A stretch of 64,000 nucleotides of DNA, from assembly GCA_020723185.1 (NCBI GenBank), contig DYJI01000006.1:1-64000 (forward strand). The letters are read 5' to 3'. Each line of letters begins with the position of its first letter. Position 1 is the first letter of the stretch. The stretch is from Sideroxydans lithotrophicus. GTDB taxonomy: Bacteria > Pseudomonadota > Gammaproteobacteria > Burkholderiales > Gallionellaceae. Below are positions 18,631-29,657 of the stretch, one piece after another. The notes under the pieces are model-generated. The model searched no databases, was not told the origin of the DNA, and saw nothing but the letters and a program-made list of their open reading frames with translations. A program made the translations under genes and the position numbers.

Positions 18631-20751
18631 TCAGTTCGCCTGCTCCCGCATGCGCAACACCCGCCGCATCCACCATCCGAACAAAACCAGCAAGCCAGAG
18701 CCAAGCACCAGCGGCCAATAGGCAGGGCGGTTCCATTCGTGGCGCATACGCTCGCGCTGCACCGGGTCCACGCGCCAGTACTTGAGCCGGTTGTTGGCCA
18801 TGATGTTGGGTTTTATGTTGTGCAGCCAGCCGTGCTGCAGTACGTAGCTCTTGGGATGGAAGCCCCACAGCCAGGGTGAATCGCGACGCAGGATCTCCAG
18901 CATGCGGTCGATGATGGCCTGGCGCTCGGGGCCGTTCTCCATGTTCTTCATGCGCTCGAACAGGCGATCGTATTCTGGGCTGTCGTAGTTGCTGGCGTTC
19001 TCGCCGCTGTACTTCACCTTGCCCTGCGGGCCGTGCAGCAGGAAAAAGAAGTTCTCTGGATCGGGATAGTCGGCGTTCCAGCCGTAATAGAACATCTGCG
19101 TGTCCCCGCGCCGGACCTTGTCCTGGAAGCGGTTGTAGTCGGTACTGCGCACGTCCAGTTGCACGCCGATCTTGTCGAACTGTTTGCGTATCCAGTCCAG
19201 CCGCGATTTGTTGCCGACGCCGTTGGCGGTGGTATCGAGGTGGATGACCAGCGGTTGCCCGGTCTGTGCATCCACGCCGCCGGGATATCCGGCCTGCGCC
19301 AGCAGCTTCTGCGCCTCCGCGATGGGTTTGCGCTTCGCTTCGCCGCTCACGCAGTCGTACACATAACGGTTGATTCCGTCGCAACCGTTGCGATAACCGA
19401 ATATGCCGGGCGGGATGGGCGACTGCGCTGCGATGCCGCGACCGTTGGCGAAGATGGAGATGAATTCCTCGAAGTCGACCGCGATGGCGATGGCGCGGCG
19501 CAGTTTGGTGGCGCGAGCGCTATCGCCGCCCACCACCGGGTCCAGCCAGTTGAAGCCGGTGTACATGGTGGAAGTGGAGACTGCAGTGTTGAGCGAGATG
19601 CCTTGCGCCTGCATCGCGTCGCTGACATTGGCCTCGCCGCCGACACTGACCTGCACTGCCTGGTCGAAACTGTCTGAGCTGATGCCGGAGGCGTCGTAAT
19701 AGCCCTGCAGGAATTTGTTCCAGTAGGGGATGGTCTCCTTTTCCAGCGTATACACGATCTGCTCGATCAGCGGCAAAGGCTTGCCGGCATCCTGCAGCAA
19801 TCCGGCTTCCGCATCGCCCGGCTCGCCTTCGACCGGATAACGTTCGCTGTCGTAATACGGATTCTTGCTGAGCACCATGCGCCGGTTCGGATCGTTCTCG
19901 GAAAAGTAATACGGCCCGCTGCCGATGGGCCACCAGTCCAGCGTGAGGTTGCGTGCTTTCATACCGGGTTGATCGTAGAAACGTTCGGCCTCTTGCGGCA
20001 TGGGCGAGAAGAACGGCATCGCCAGCCAGTAGGCGAACTGCGGATATTTGCCTTTGATGGTGATGCGGTAGGTCGTTGCATTGACCACTTCCACACCGGA
20101 CAGTGGGAAGGCATTCAGGTCGAGGAACGCATCGGGCTGCGCCTTGTGTGCAGCCTGCAATGACTCCGCATAGTCTTTGAGTCCGACGATGTACTCCATC
20201 ATCACTCCGGCGATGGGCGTGTGCAGGCGCGGATGGACGAGGCGTTTGATCTGGTAGGCGTAGTCTTCGGCGCTGACGGTGCGCGTGCCGACCGCCGCGA
20301 TGTCGGTCAGACTGTATACCCCCGCCAGATCGCTCTCCTTCAGGTACAGATTGGCAGGCACCAGCGCGGGGTGCGGCTGATATCGCATATAGGGTTTGAT
20401 ACGTATCTCGTACACACTGTAGGCGATGCGCGCATCCGGTGCGGTCAGCGGCAACGGCTTGTGGTTCTGATCGAAATAACTCACGCGCGGCATGTCGCGG
20501 GCGGCCAGCGGCACCAGCTGATAGGGGCGTTTCAGGTAATGGTATTGCAGCGGCGGCGAGTAGATGTGCGCGAGGAATTCGTATTCGTTCTCGCTGTAGG
20601 CCTGCGCCGGATCGAGATGCTTGGGACGCTCCGTGAAAGCGGTGTAAAGGATGGACTTGCCATCGTCATCACTTGAGTAGGGAGAGTTCCACAGCGCGCC
20701 ATCACAGGCGGTGAGCAACAGCAATGACAGGAGCAGCAACAGGGATTTCAT
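18631..20751 (-). CDS. Peptide ABC transporter substrate-binding lipoprotein with C-terminal membrane anchor
   Basis: A 706-residue SBP_bac_5-type binding protein. The N-terminus MKSLLLLLSLLLLTAC carries a lipobox with Cys16, so the mature protein should be lipidated. The binding domain fills residues 30-670, starting LYTAFTERPKHLDPAQAYSE. Unusually it ends with a second membrane segment and a basic tail (WPLVLGSGLLVLFGWWMRRVLRMR, last 28 residues), so both ends could be membrane-anchored. It is the solute receptor for the permeases and ATPase at 13.5-17.9 kb by family and strand, although the FrnE-like gene separates them. Confidence 0.85.
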   Translation of the reverse strand: MKSLLLLLSLLLLTACDGALWNSPYSSDDDGKSILYTAFTERPKHLDPAQAYSENEYEFLAHIYSPPLQYHYLKRPYQLVPLAARDMPRVSYFDQNHKPLPLTAPDARIAYSVYEIRIKPYMRYQPHPALVPANLYLKESDLAGVYSLTDIAAVGTRTVSAEDYAYQIKRLVHPRLHTPIAGVMMEYIVGLKDYAESLQAAHKAQPDAFLDLNAFPLSGVEVVNATTYRITIKGKYPQFAYWLAMPFFSPMPQEAERFYDQPGMKARNLTLDWWPIGSGPYYFSENDPNRRMVLSKNPYYDSERYPVEGEPGDAEAGLLQDAGKPLPLIEQIVYTLEKETIPYWNKFLQGYYDASGISSDSFDQAVQVSVGGEANVSDAMQAQGISLNTAVSTSTMYTGFNWLDPVVGGDSARATKLRRAIAIAVDFEEFISIFANGRGIAAQSPIPPGIFGYRNGCDGINRYVYDCVSGEAKRKPIAEAQKLLAQAGYPGGVDAQTGQPLVIHLDTTANGVGNKSRLDWIRKQFDKIGVQLDVRSTDYNRFQDKVRRGDTQMFYYGWNADYPDPENFFFLLHGPQGKVKYSGENASNYDSPEYDRLFERMKNMENGPERQAIIDRMLEILRRDSPWLWGFHPKSYVLQHGWLHNIKPNIMANNRLKYWRVDPVQRERMRHEWNRPAYWPLVLGSGLLVLFGWWMRRVLRMREQAN

Positions 20752-20821
20752 GATGCGAGAGTTTAGCCGAAAGGCACGGCTTCACGGTAACATTGCGCAA
20801 CACATCCCACTGGACACGACC

Positions 20822-21853
20822 ATGAACCAAGACTGGCAAAACCATCTCGCAACCAGGCAGGCGACCATCACCGAAGGCGTGGTGCACGATTTCGGTGATG
20901 CGGCCGCCGAACGCGCCGCAGCCGAGACGGGCGACATCATGTGCGATCTGTCACAGTTCGGCCTGCTGCGGGTGAGCGGCGAAGATGCACAAAGCTTCCT
21001 GCAGAACCTGCTCTCCAACGACATCCGCGAAACGGATAGCGGCCGCGCGCAACTGTCCAGCTTCAACAATGCCAAGGGCCGCATGCTAGCCAGCATGCTG
21101 GTATGGAAGCAAGGCGATGACTATCTGCTGCAGATGCCGCGCGGACTGTGCGAGGCGATGCGCAAGAAACTGTCCATGTATGTGTTGCGTTCCAAAGTGA
21201 AGATCAGCGACATCAGCGACGAACGTGTGTGCATCGGGGTAAGCGGCGACAAGGCGCTGGCAACCCTGCATGGCGTTTATGCAGCGCTGCCGAGCGACAG
21301 CATGACCGCCGTACAAGCCGACGATACGATCCTGATCCGTCGAGATGCTCAACGAGTGCAGATCGTCACCTCTTCCTCACGCGCCGGCGAGATATGGCAA
21401 ACGTTGAGCGCCGTTGCCGCGCCCGCCGGTTCGCCCTGCTGGGACTGGCTGGACATCCGTGCCGGCGTGCCGTTCATCCTGCCACAGACGCAGGAAGCCT
21501 TCGTGCCGCAGATGGTGAACTTCGAACTCATAGGTGGCATCAATTTCAAGAAGGGCTGTTATCCGGGACAGGAGGTCGTGGCACGCATGCACTATCTCGG
21601 CAAGGCGAAGCGCCGCATGTATCTGGCACGCGTGATGACAGATAGCGCGCCGCTACCCGGCGACAAGGTGTTCAGCGCTGCCGACCCGACCCAGCCCTGC
21701 GGCGAAGTGGTGAACGCGGCACAAGCGGCACATGGCGGTTTCGAACTGTTGGCGGTGGTGCAAACCGAAAGCGCGGATGCCTTCCCGGTGCATCTCGGCG
21801 CACTGACCGGACCGCGCCTTGAGTTCGAGCCTCTCCCCTACGCGCTGCCGTGA
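20822..21853 (+). CDS. ygfZ: YgfZ/GcvT-type folate-binding protein for Fe-S cluster assembly
   Basis: A 343-residue cytoplasmic protein related to aminomethyltransferase GcvT. The diagnostic motif K-G-C-Y-P-G-Q-E lies near residues 243-250. In E. coli YgfZ the cysteine of this motif is essential and the protein supports certain Fe-S enzymes such as MiaB in a folate-dependent way. ATG 20822 starts the conserved region; the frame open to 20711 has no support. The next gene starts within its stop codon (GTGA). Confidence 0.88.
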   Translation: MNQDWQNHLATRQATITEGVVHDFGDAAAERAAAETGDIMCDLSQFGLLRVSGEDAQSFLQNLLSNDIRETDSGRAQLSSFNNAKGRMLASMLVWKQGDDYLLQMPRGLCEAMRKKLSMYVLRSKVKISDISDERVCIGVSGDKALATLHGVYAALPSDSMTAVQADDTILIRRDAQRVQIVTSSSRAGEIWQTLSAVAAPAGSPCWDWLDIRAGVPFILPQTQEAFVPQMVNFELIGGINFKKGCYPGQEVVARMHYLGKAKRRMYLARVMTDSAPLPGDKVFSAADPTQPCGEVVNAAQAAHGGFELLAVVQTESADAFPVHLGALTGPRLEFEPLPYALP

Positions 21854-22518
21854 ACCTGCCAGCCACCCTGTTCACCTCTGACTGGCTGTGGCTGTTCGAC
21901 CTGCTGTTCGCCGGGTTCCTCTATCGCGCGCTAAAGTTCGCTGACTGGCGCTACTTGCTGGACAACCAGATCATGACCAACGCGCTGGTCGGTCTGGTCA
22001 TCGGTGCGTTCGTGTTCTGGCAGTTCAATGCGGGCATCCGTCCCGGTTTCAATTTCCACATCCTCGGTGCCACTTTGTTCGTGCTGATGTTCGGCTGGCA
22101 GATCGCCAGCGCCACGCTCACTCTGGTGATGCTGGCTTCTTTCTACAGAGCCGACACAGACTGGATCGCACTCGGCATCAACGGTCTGCTGATGATCGCC
22201 ATCCCGGTGCTGTTCACTGAATGGCTGTTGCGCTTCAGCCAGCGCAACCTGCCCAAGAACCTGTTCTTCTATGTGTTATGGAACGGATTCGTCTGCGCAG
22301 GTCTGGCCATCGTGCTGAACGTGGCAACGACGACCATCCTGTTGCTGCTGCTCAGCCACTACTCCTGGGCCGAGGTACAACGCCACTATCTGGTCGCCGC
22401 ACCCATCATCGTGCTGACCGAAGCTTTCATGACCGGCATGCTGATCACCGCCTTCACCGTGTTCCAGCCGGAAGCGGTGAAGAGCTTCAGCGATGCGGAA
22501 TATCTGGACGGGAAATGA
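21850..22518 (+). CDS. Multi-spanning membrane protein, COG3235/CbiM-like family
   Basis: A 222-residue integral inner-membrane protein with about six hydrophobic segments. The GTG start overlaps the ygfZ stop, so it is probably co-translated. The N-terminal pattern FDLLFAGFLYRALKFADWRYL and the segment NFHILGATLFVLMFGWQIA resemble COG3235, a family related to CbiM-type energy-coupling-factor permease components. No ATPase or EcfT partner lies nearby, so a transport role is only inferred. Confidence 0.65.
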   Translation: MNLPATLFTSDWLWLFDLLFAGFLYRALKFADWRYLLDNQIMTNALVGLVIGAFVFWQFNAGIRPGFNFHILGATLFVLMFGWQIASATLTLVMLASFYRADTDWIALGINGLLMIAIPVLFTEWLLRFSQRNLPKNLFFYVLWNGFVCAGLAIVLNVATTTILLLLLSHYSWAEVQRHYLVAAPIIVLTEAFMTGMLITAFTVFQPEAVKSFSDAEYLDGK

Positions 22519-22521
22519 TAC

Positions 22522-22959
22522 TTATCGCGGTTTGAGTTCCAGCGTCATCTTGATGTGCGGCAGCCCCGCATCCATGAATTGCTCTCCCTCTGCGGAAAAA
22601 CCGAAGCGCTGGTAGAACGGCACAGCGTGCACCTGCGCATCGACATCCACGAACCGGTATTTGCGCGCTCGCGCCTCGTCCAGCAAGGCTTCCATGATGG
22701 CGGTGCCAACCTTCTGTTTGCGCCACGGCTGTATCACCGCGATACGGCCGATATGGCCGTTCGGCAGGATGCGCCCACATCCGACCGCCTCCCCGGAAAG
22801 ACTCAACGCCAGGGCATGGCGGCAACTCTCGTCATGCTCGTCCCATTCCAGTTCTTCCGGCACACCCTGCTCGCGGATGAACACCGTCTCGCGTATCGCG
22901 CGCAGCAAAGGCCCACCGTCATGCCAGGACACCAGACTGACCGTGAAAGGATTGCCCAT
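22522..22959 (-). CDS. GNAT family N-acetyltransferase
   Basis: A 145-residue protein with the GNAT core: the acetyl-CoA-binding motif RIAVIQPWRKQKVGTAIM (Q/RxxGxG/A type) near residues 72-89 and the C-terminal FYQRFGFSAEGEQF motif near 115-127. The early segment IRETVFIREQGVPEELEWD is common in ElaA/YjcF-like acetyltransferases of unknown substrate. ATG 22959 has GGAGG upstream; the frame continues further upstream without support. It converges with the membrane protein, 3 bases apart. Confidence 0.85.
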   Translation of the reverse strand: MGNPFTVSLVSWHDGGPLLRAIRETVFIREQGVPEELEWDEHDESCRHALALSLSGEAVGCGRILPNGHIGRIAVIQPWRKQKVGTAIMEALLDEARARKYRFVDVDAQVHAVPFYQRFGFSAEGEQFMDAGLPHIKMTLELKPR

Positions 22960-22975
22960 CCCGCCTCCTGTTCCG

Positions 22976-24488
<1,513 letters not shown>

Positions 24489-24496
24489 GGAAAACC

Positions 24497-25909
24497 ATGA
24501 ACGCCCGTAAAACCTCGTCGGACAAGACCACCAAACTTTTCGTGCTGGACACCAACGTGCTGATGCACGACCCCACCAGCCTGTTCCGTTTCGAGGAACA
24601 CGATGTCTACCTGCCGATGTTCGTGCTGGAAGAACTGGACAACAACAAGAAGGGCATGACCGAGGTCGCACGCAACGCGCGCCAGGCCAGCCGCTTCCTG
24701 GACAATCTGGTCAGCGAATCCGAAGACAGCATCGATCAGGGTGTGCCGCTGGATGCGCTGGGCAACAAGAACGCCACCGGTCGCCTCTACCTGCAGACCG
24801 AGTTCATCACCCATGAGTTGCCGGAGAACCTCGCCAACGGCAAGGCCGACAACGCCATCCTGGCGGTGGTGGCGCACATGCACAAACAACATGCGCAGCG
24901 TCAGGTCACGCTGGTGTCGAAAGACATCAACATGCGCATCAAGGCGCGGGCGCTGGGTTTGTCGGCACAGGATTATTTCAACGACAAGGTGCTGGAAGAC
25001 ACCGACCTGCTGTATGCAGGCACGCGCGAACTGCCTGCCGATTTCTGGGAGACGCACGGCAAGGACATGAAGTCCGGCACACAGGCCAGCCAGACCTTCT
25101 ACACCATCAAGGGCCCGCTGTGCCGCGATCTGCTGGTGAACGAGTTCGTGTATCAGGACAATGCGGAAAAACCGTTCTATGCCGTGGTCGCCGCACAGCA
25201 GGACGACACCGCCACCCTGCTCACGCTGACCGATTACACGCACAGCAAGAACGCGATCTGGGGCATCACCGCGCGCAATCGCGAGCAGAACTTCGTGTTG
25301 AACCTGCTGATGAATCCCGAGATCGACTTCGTCACGCTGCTCGGCCAGGCCGGTACCGGCAAGACGCTGCTCACCCTGGCGGCCGGTCTGATGCAGGTGC
25401 TGGAACAGAAGATCTACTCCGAGATCATCATGACCCGCGTCACCGTGTCGGTGGGCGAGGACATCGGCTTCCTGCCCGGCACCGAGGAAGAGAAGATGTC
25501 GCCGTGGATGGGCGCACTGGACGACAACCTGGACGTGCTCAACCAGTCCAGCGACGAAGGCGGCGAATGGGGCCGCGCTGCCACGCGCGACCTGATCCGC
25601 TCACGCATCAAGATCAAGTCTCTCAACTTCATGCGCGGCCGCACCTTCCTCAACAAGTTCCTCATCATCGACGAGGCGCAGAACCTGACGCCCAAGCAGA
25701 TGAAGACGTTGATCACGCGCGCCGGCCCCGGCACCAAGGTGGTGTGCATGGGCAACATCGCGCAGATCGACACGCCCTACCTGACCGAAGGCAGTTCCGG
25801 CCTGACCTATGTGGTGGACCGTTTCAAGGGTTGGGCGCATAGCGGCCACGTCACGCTGCAGCGCGGTGAGCGTTCGCGTCTGGCGGATCACGCCGGCGAG
25901 GTGCTGTGA
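24497..25909 (+). CDS. PhoH-like ATPase with N-terminal PIN domain (PhoH2 type)
   Basis: A 470-residue cytoplasmic protein. The PIN ribonuclease domain (residues 15-150) has the acidic residues in FVLDTNVLMHD and near KDIN. The PhoH ATPase domain has Walker A GQAGTGKT near residue 283 and Walker B FLIIDEAQN near 388. PhoH2 proteins of this plan unwind and cleave RNA. ATG 24497 follows AAGGAAAA. It begins a run of tightly overlapping genes: its stop overlaps the GTG of the glutathione-transferase gene. Confidence 0.9.
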   Translation: MNARKTSSDKTTKLFVLDTNVLMHDPTSLFRFEEHDVYLPMFVLEELDNNKKGMTEVARNARQASRFLDNLVSESEDSIDQGVPLDALGNKNATGRLYLQTEFITHELPENLANGKADNAILAVVAHMHKQHAQRQVTLVSKDINMRIKARALGLSAQDYFNDKVLEDTDLLYAGTRELPADFWETHGKDMKSGTQASQTFYTIKGPLCRDLLVNEFVYQDNAEKPFYAVVAAQQDDTATLLTLTDYTHSKNAIWGITARNREQNFVLNLLMNPEIDFVTLLGQAGTGKTLLTLAAGLMQVLEQKIYSEIIMTRVTVSVGEDIGFLPGTEEEKMSPWMGALDDNLDVLNQSSDEGGEWGRAATRDLIRSRIKIKSLNFMRGRTFLNKFLIIDEAQNLTPKQMKTLITRAGPGTKVVCMGNIAQIDTPYLTEGSSGLTYVVDRFKGWAHSGHVTLQRGERSRLADHAGEVL

Positions 25910-26520
25910 AACTGATCGGCTCCAACACCAGTCCCTACGTGCGCAAGGCACGTCTGGTGCTGCTGGAGAAGGATCTGCCACACGAATACGTGGTCGATCC
26001 GCCCAGCGACCCGAACAGCGAGGCGTATCGCGTCAATCCGCTGGGGCGCATCCCGGCTTTGATCCTCGACGATGGCGAATGCATCTTCGACTCGGTGGTG
26101 ATCTGCGAATATGCCGACACGCTGAACGACACGCCCATCCTCATCCCGCGCGGCGATGCGCTGGCACGCATGCGGGTACGGCGCTGGGAGGCACTGGCCG
26201 ACGGCATCATGGATTCCGCCATCGTGGTGCGCAACGAAGTGCTGCGCCGGGCTGAGATGCAGTTGGCTGCGACACTGGCGCTTCATAACGATGCCATCAC
26301 CCATGCCCTGCAACATATCGCCGCACAGCTCGGCACGCACGACTGGTGCGAAGGCGATGCCCTCTCGCTGGCTGATCTGGCACTGGTGAGCGCACTGGCC
26401 TATCTCGACCTGCGCCAGCCCGAGCGTGACTGGCGCGGCACTCACCCCGACCTTGCCGCATGGTTCGAGCGCATGTGCGCCCGACCCTGCGTGCAACTAT
26501 CATTGGCAGACAACAAATGA
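25906..26520 (+). CDS. Glutathione S-transferase family protein
   Basis: A 204-residue soluble protein with a thioredoxin-fold N-terminal domain ([22 protein letters not shown], with SPYVRK at the usual active-site position) and the glutathione-binding stretch [14 protein letters not shown] and DSVVICEY near residues 44-70. The C-terminal helical domain contains [13 protein letters not shown] near 150. This resembles the YibF/SspA-like class with Ser or Pro at the active site. The GTG start overlaps the previous stop and the stop overlaps msrB. Confidence 0.88.
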   Translation: MKLIGSNTSPYVRKARLVLLEKDLPHEYVVDPPSDPNSEAYRVNPLGRIPALILDDGECIFDSVVICEYADTLNDTPILIPRGDALARMRVRRWEALADGIMDSAIVVRNEVLRRAEMQLAATLALHNDAITHALQHIAAQLGTHDWCEGDALSLADLALVSALAYLDLRQPERDWRGTHPDLAAWFERMCARPCVQLSLADNK

Positions 26521-26909
26521 ACGACATCGATAAAACAGAAGAGGAATGGCGCGAGCAACTCACGCCGGAACAATACGAGATCTGTCGCAAGGGCGGCACA
26601 GAGCCTGCTTTCACCGGCGAATACTGGGACTGCCACGACATCGGCATCTATCGCTGTGTGTGCTGCGGCGCGCCGCTGTTCGATTCCGAGACCAAATACG
26701 AATCCGGCACCGGCTGGCCCAGCTTCTGGCAACCCGTTGAAGAGGAAGCCGTCGAGTACAGCGACGAAGACCCGCTCGGCATGGGCCGCATCGAAGTCGT
26801 CTGTGCCAACTGCGGCTCGCATCTGGGACACGTGTTCGAAGACGGCCCGGAGCCGACCGGACTGCGTTACTGCCTCAACTCCGCCTCGCTGGCATTGGAC
26901 CGCACATGA
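26517..26909 (+). CDS. msrB: Peptide-methionine (R)-S-oxide reductase
   Basis: This enzyme reduces methionine-R-sulfoxide in proteins using thioredoxin. The 130-residue protein has the two structural zinc CxxC motifs (Cys47/Cys50 and Cys96/Cys99) and catalytic Cys119 in RYCLNS. It is cytoplasmic. The ATG overlaps the previous stop, which fixes the start although the frame is open to 26460. It lies in a redox-repair string with Bcp and the glutathione-transferase-like protein. Confidence 0.95.
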   Translation: MNDIDKTEEEWREQLTPEQYEICRKGGTEPAFTGEYWDCHDIGIYRCVCCGAPLFDSETKYESGTGWPSFWQPVEEEAVEYSDEDPLGMGRIEVVCANCGSHLGHVFEDGPEPTGLRYCLNSASLALDRT

Positions 26910-27448
26910 AACTGCTTTTCGACCTGTTCCCCGTCATCCTGTTCTTCGTCGTGTTCAAGGTGGCAGGCGTGTTCGCCGCCACGGCGGCCGCCATCGCTGC
27001 CACCTTCGTGCAGGTCGCGTGGGTGAAATACCACCACGGCAAAGTCGACACCATGCTGTGGGTGAGCCTGGGCATCATCACCGTGTTCGGTGGTGCCACC
27101 CTGTTGTTGCACGACGAGACCTTCATCAAGTGGAAGCCGACCATCCTGTACTGGTTCTTCACCGCGACGTTGCTGTTCTCTTCCATCTTCCTGAAGAAGA
27201 ACCTGATGCGCGCGCTGCTGCACGAGAAGATGTCCCTGCCCGATCCCATCTGGCATCGCCTCAACCTGGCCTGGAGCGCTTTCTTCGCTTTGCTGGGCCT
27301 CATCAACCTGTACGTCGCATTCAATTTCAGCACCGACGTATGGGTGAATTTCAAACTGTTCGGTGCCACCGGCATCATGCTGGTGTTCATCCTCGTGCAG
27401 GCGGCGATGCTGGCCAAATACGTGGAAGAAGATCACAAGGAGTCCTGA
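26906..27448 (+). CDS. yciB: Septation protein A / inner-membrane-spanning protein YciB
   Basis: A 180-residue inner-membrane protein with five hydrophobic segments. The N-terminus [18 protein letters not shown] and the segment [17 protein letters not shown] are hallmarks of the YciB/IspZ family, which affects septation and envelope integrity. It is coupled to msrB by an ATGA overlap and is followed by a YciI-type protein, a neighbourhood also seen around yciB in other proteobacteria. Confidence 0.93.
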   Translation: MKLLFDLFPVILFFVVFKVAGVFAATAAAIAATFVQVAWVKYHHGKVDTMLWVSLGIITVFGGATLLLHDETFIKWKPTILYWFFTATLLFSSIFLKKNLMRALLHEKMSLPDPIWHRLNLAWSAFFALLGLINLYVAFNFSTDVWVNFKLFGATGIMLVFILVQAAMLAKYVEEDHKES

Positions 27449-27449
27449 C

Positions 27450-27752
27450 ATGCTGTATGCCATCTTCGGGCAAGACGTCGAGAACAGTCTGCCGCTACGT
27501 CAAAGCGCGCGTTCGGCGCATCTGGAACGTCTGGAGGTACTGCAGTCAGAGGGCCGCCTGCTGCTGGCTGGTCCGTTCCCCGCCGTGGATGCAATCGATC
27601 CGGGCGCGGCCGGTTTCAGCGGCAGCCTGATCGTCGCCGAGTTCGATAGCCTGCAGGCTGCCAGGGACTGGGCCGCCGCCGATCCTTACGTGGCGGCGGG
27701 GGTCTATGCACAGGTCGAAGTGCGTCCCTTCAAGCAGGTCTTCCCGCGCTGA
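27450..27752 (+). CDS. YciI-like protein
   Basis: A 100-residue ferredoxin-like alpha/beta-barrel protein of the YciI family ([24 protein letters not shown] with the conserved Asp-His pair, and [19 protein letters not shown] near the end). The family's catalytic role is not settled in general. ATG 27450 has AAGGAG just upstream, inside the end of yciB, which supports this start over the longer frame. Confidence 0.85.
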   Translation: MLYAIFGQDVENSLPLRQSARSAHLERLEVLQSEGRLLLAGPFPAVDAIDPGAAGFSGSLIVAEFDSLQAARDWAAADPYVAAGVYAQVEVRPFKQVFPR

Positions 27753-27778
27753 ACACCCATTGCGCCCTGTGCTATATT
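27750..27778 (+). promoter_or_regulatory. Candidate promoter of the PPIase gene
   Basis: TGAACA, a 17-base spacer and TATATT precede the start codon by about 54 bases; the -35 overlaps the yciI stop. Matches to consensus are 4 of 6 and 5 of 6. Confidence 0.45.
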
Positions 27779-27831
27779 CCGCGCCGGACTATTAGCCCCA
27801 ACCTGTCAATCAACGCTCAAAGGAAAGAAAC

Positions 27832-28617
27832 ATGCTGAATTTCTCCCGATTCGCCCTGCTCTCTGCGCTGCTGCTCGCCCCCGCTGCGCAAGCCGCCGAT
27901 GCCGACAAACCCGTCGCGCTGGTGAACGGTGTGGCGATCCCGCAGTCTCGCGTCGACCTGCGCGTCAACGTCGCGGCGACACAGGGTGGCCAGCCTGATT
28001 CAGAAGAATTGCGCAAAGCCATCCGCGAAGACCTGATCAATCTTGAAGTGCTGTCCCAGGCTGCCGAGAAACAGGGGCTGCAGAAACAGGGCGACACCGC
28101 ACAGCAACTGGAGCTGGCCCGCCAGTCCGTGCTCGCCGGTGCCCTGGTGCAGGATTTCGTGAGCAAGAACCCCATCGACGAAGCCGTGCTGAAGCAGGAT
28201 TACGAGAGCATGAAATCGCGTGTGGGTGACAAGGAATACAAGGTGTCGCACATCCTCGTCGCGACCGAAGACGAAGCCAAGGCAATCGCCAAGCGCGTGA
28301 AGAAGGAATCCTTCGCCAAGGTCGCCAAACAGAAGTCGAACGATCCCGGTTCCAAGGACAAAGGCGGTGACCTGGGATTCACCGTGCCGGGCAACTTCGT
28401 GCAGCCTTTCGGCGAGGCCATCCTCAAACTGAAGAAAGGCGAGATCAGCGCACCGGTGCAAACCCAGTACGGCTGGCACATCATCAAGCTCGAAGACACC
28501 CGCGAACTGAAGGTGCCCACCTTCGAAGAGATGAAGCCGCGTCTTGAGCAGCGCCGCAAGCAGGAAGCCGTGCAGAAAGCCATCGCCGATCTGCGCAGCA
28601 AGGCACGCATCGAATAG
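27832..28617 (+). CDS. Periplasmic parvulin-type peptidyl-prolyl cis-trans isomerase
   Basis: A 261-residue exported folding factor. It has a signal peptide (cleavage after PAAQA near residue 22), a SurA_N-like helical chaperone region (25-130) and one PpiC rotamase domain (about 135-230, with VSHILVATEDEAKAIAK, GGDLGFTVPG and TQYGWHIIKLED). A helical C-terminal tail packs with the N-domain in related proteins. It is shorter than SurA, which has two rotamase domains. It has its own promoter and a strong terminator, so it is monocistronic. Confidence 0.9.
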   Translation: MLNFSRFALLSALLLAPAAQAADADKPVALVNGVAIPQSRVDLRVNVAATQGGQPDSEELRKAIREDLINLEVLSQAAEKQGLQKQGDTAQQLELARQSVLAGALVQDFVSKNPIDEAVLKQDYESMKSRVGDKEYKVSHILVATEDEAKAIAKRVKKESFAKVAKQKSNDPGSKDKGGDLGFTVPGNFVQPFGEAILKLKKGEISAPVQTQYGWHIIKLEDTRELKVPTFEEMKPRLEQRRKQEAVQKAIADLRSKARIE

Positions 28618-28636
28618 ACATTCCCTGCCGCCCGAT

Positions 28637-28664
28637 AAAAGGACATCCGCGTGATGTCCTTTTT
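28637..28664 (+). terminator. Rho-independent terminator of the PPIase gene
   Basis: A 10-bp stem (AAAAGGACAT / ATGTCCTTTT) with a 7-base loop runs into a T-tract, 20 bases after the stop. Confidence 0.9.
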
Positions 28665-28706
28665 ATTTTCCGTCCTGCCCGTCGCTGCCCATCGTCCGAT
28701 TCGACA

Positions 28707-28736
28707 TTGACAGTCCCGACGCACTCGCCCTAAAGT
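28707..28736 (+). promoter_or_regulatory. Promoter of the Sel1-repeat gene
   Basis: TTGACA, an 18-base spacer and TAAAGT lie about 33 bases before the start codon. It has the same -35 as the three shared-leader promoters further on but a different spacer and no following leader. Confidence 0.6.
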
Positions 28737-28769
28737 TGGGGCAAATCATCCACAACAGGGAATGCGCAC

Positions 28770-29567
28770 ATGACTCGAAGCCCATCTTCACTCGCCCTCG
28801 CCGCCGTCTTGATGCTTTGCAACAGCGTCGCCATCGCATCCTCTTGCGACCCGAGTGAAACCGATGTCGCCGACACCAGCATCATGCATTACCGAGAATC
28901 GAAATGCGCCAACAAGGCCATTGAAGAGGCAGCGGACCGCTTCGACGAAGGCATCAAACTGGAGCAGCGCGGCGACATGTCGCGCATGTGCAGCAACTTC
29001 AACACCGCCTTGATGCAGCTGGACAAGTACCGCCGCGGTGATTGGCGTGAAAAATATTCGCGCATCGCCAAACAGGTCGATGAGGCCTACGCCGACCGCC
29101 TCGTGCGCTTTGAGAAGACGGTATGCCCGCAGAAGATCGACCTCTACCGTCACTTGTCCAACAAAGGCGATGCATGGGCGATGTTCCGTCTGGGTACCAG
29201 CTACGCCAAGGGCATCGGCGTGCGCCAGAACGACAGCGAGGCGCTGAACTGGCTGCAACAGGCAGCAGACCGCGACTATCCGGATGCCTATATGGCCCTC
29301 GGCATCATGTATAGCGACGGCTTGGCCTTTGCACCGGACTTCCGCATCGCCTTCAACTGGTTCGCCAAGTCTGCCGCATTGAACAACGCGGAAGCGCAAT
29401 TCCAGCTGGGTGGACTGTATCGAAATGGGCTGGGCGTGGAGAAAAGTCCCAAACAGGCAGTCGAGTGGTACCGCAAGGCAGCCGAGCAAGGGCATGAGGG
29501 AGCCAAGGCCCGCCTGAAAGAGATGTATCGTGCCAAGGAAGCCAAGGAGCCGCTGTTCGGCTACTGA
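28770..29567 (+). CDS. Secreted Sel1-like repeat protein
   Basis: A 265-residue protein with a signal peptide (MTRSPSSLALAAVLMLCNSVAIAS, cleaved near residue 24) and three Sel1-like repeats in the C-terminal half (about 130-240; AMFRLGTSYAKGIGVRQND, AYMALGIMYSDGLAF, AQFQLGGLYRNGLGVEKS). The N-terminal 110 residues are helical with four cysteines likely to form disulfides in the periplasm. Sel1 repeats mediate protein-protein contacts; no partner is evident. It appears monocistronic. Confidence 0.82.
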   Translation: MTRSPSSLALAAVLMLCNSVAIASSCDPSETDVADTSIMHYRESKCANKAIEEAADRFDEGIKLEQRGDMSRMCSNFNTALMQLDKYRRGDWREKYSRIAKQVDEAYADRLVRFEKTVCPQKIDLYRHLSNKGDAWAMFRLGTSYAKGIGVRQNDSEALNWLQQAADRDYPDAYMALGIMYSDGLAFAPDFRIAFNWFAKSAALNNAEAQFQLGGLYRNGLGVEKSPKQAVEWYRKAAEQGHEGAKARLKEMYRAKEAKEPLFGY

Positions 29568-29657
29568 AGTCTCCGCCCCCGCTCTGGATCGGACTGTTGA
29601 ACATCTCCCGCATGAAGCGTATGCTTTCTGTCATGGAATCAGTTGGGGAGTAATGCC

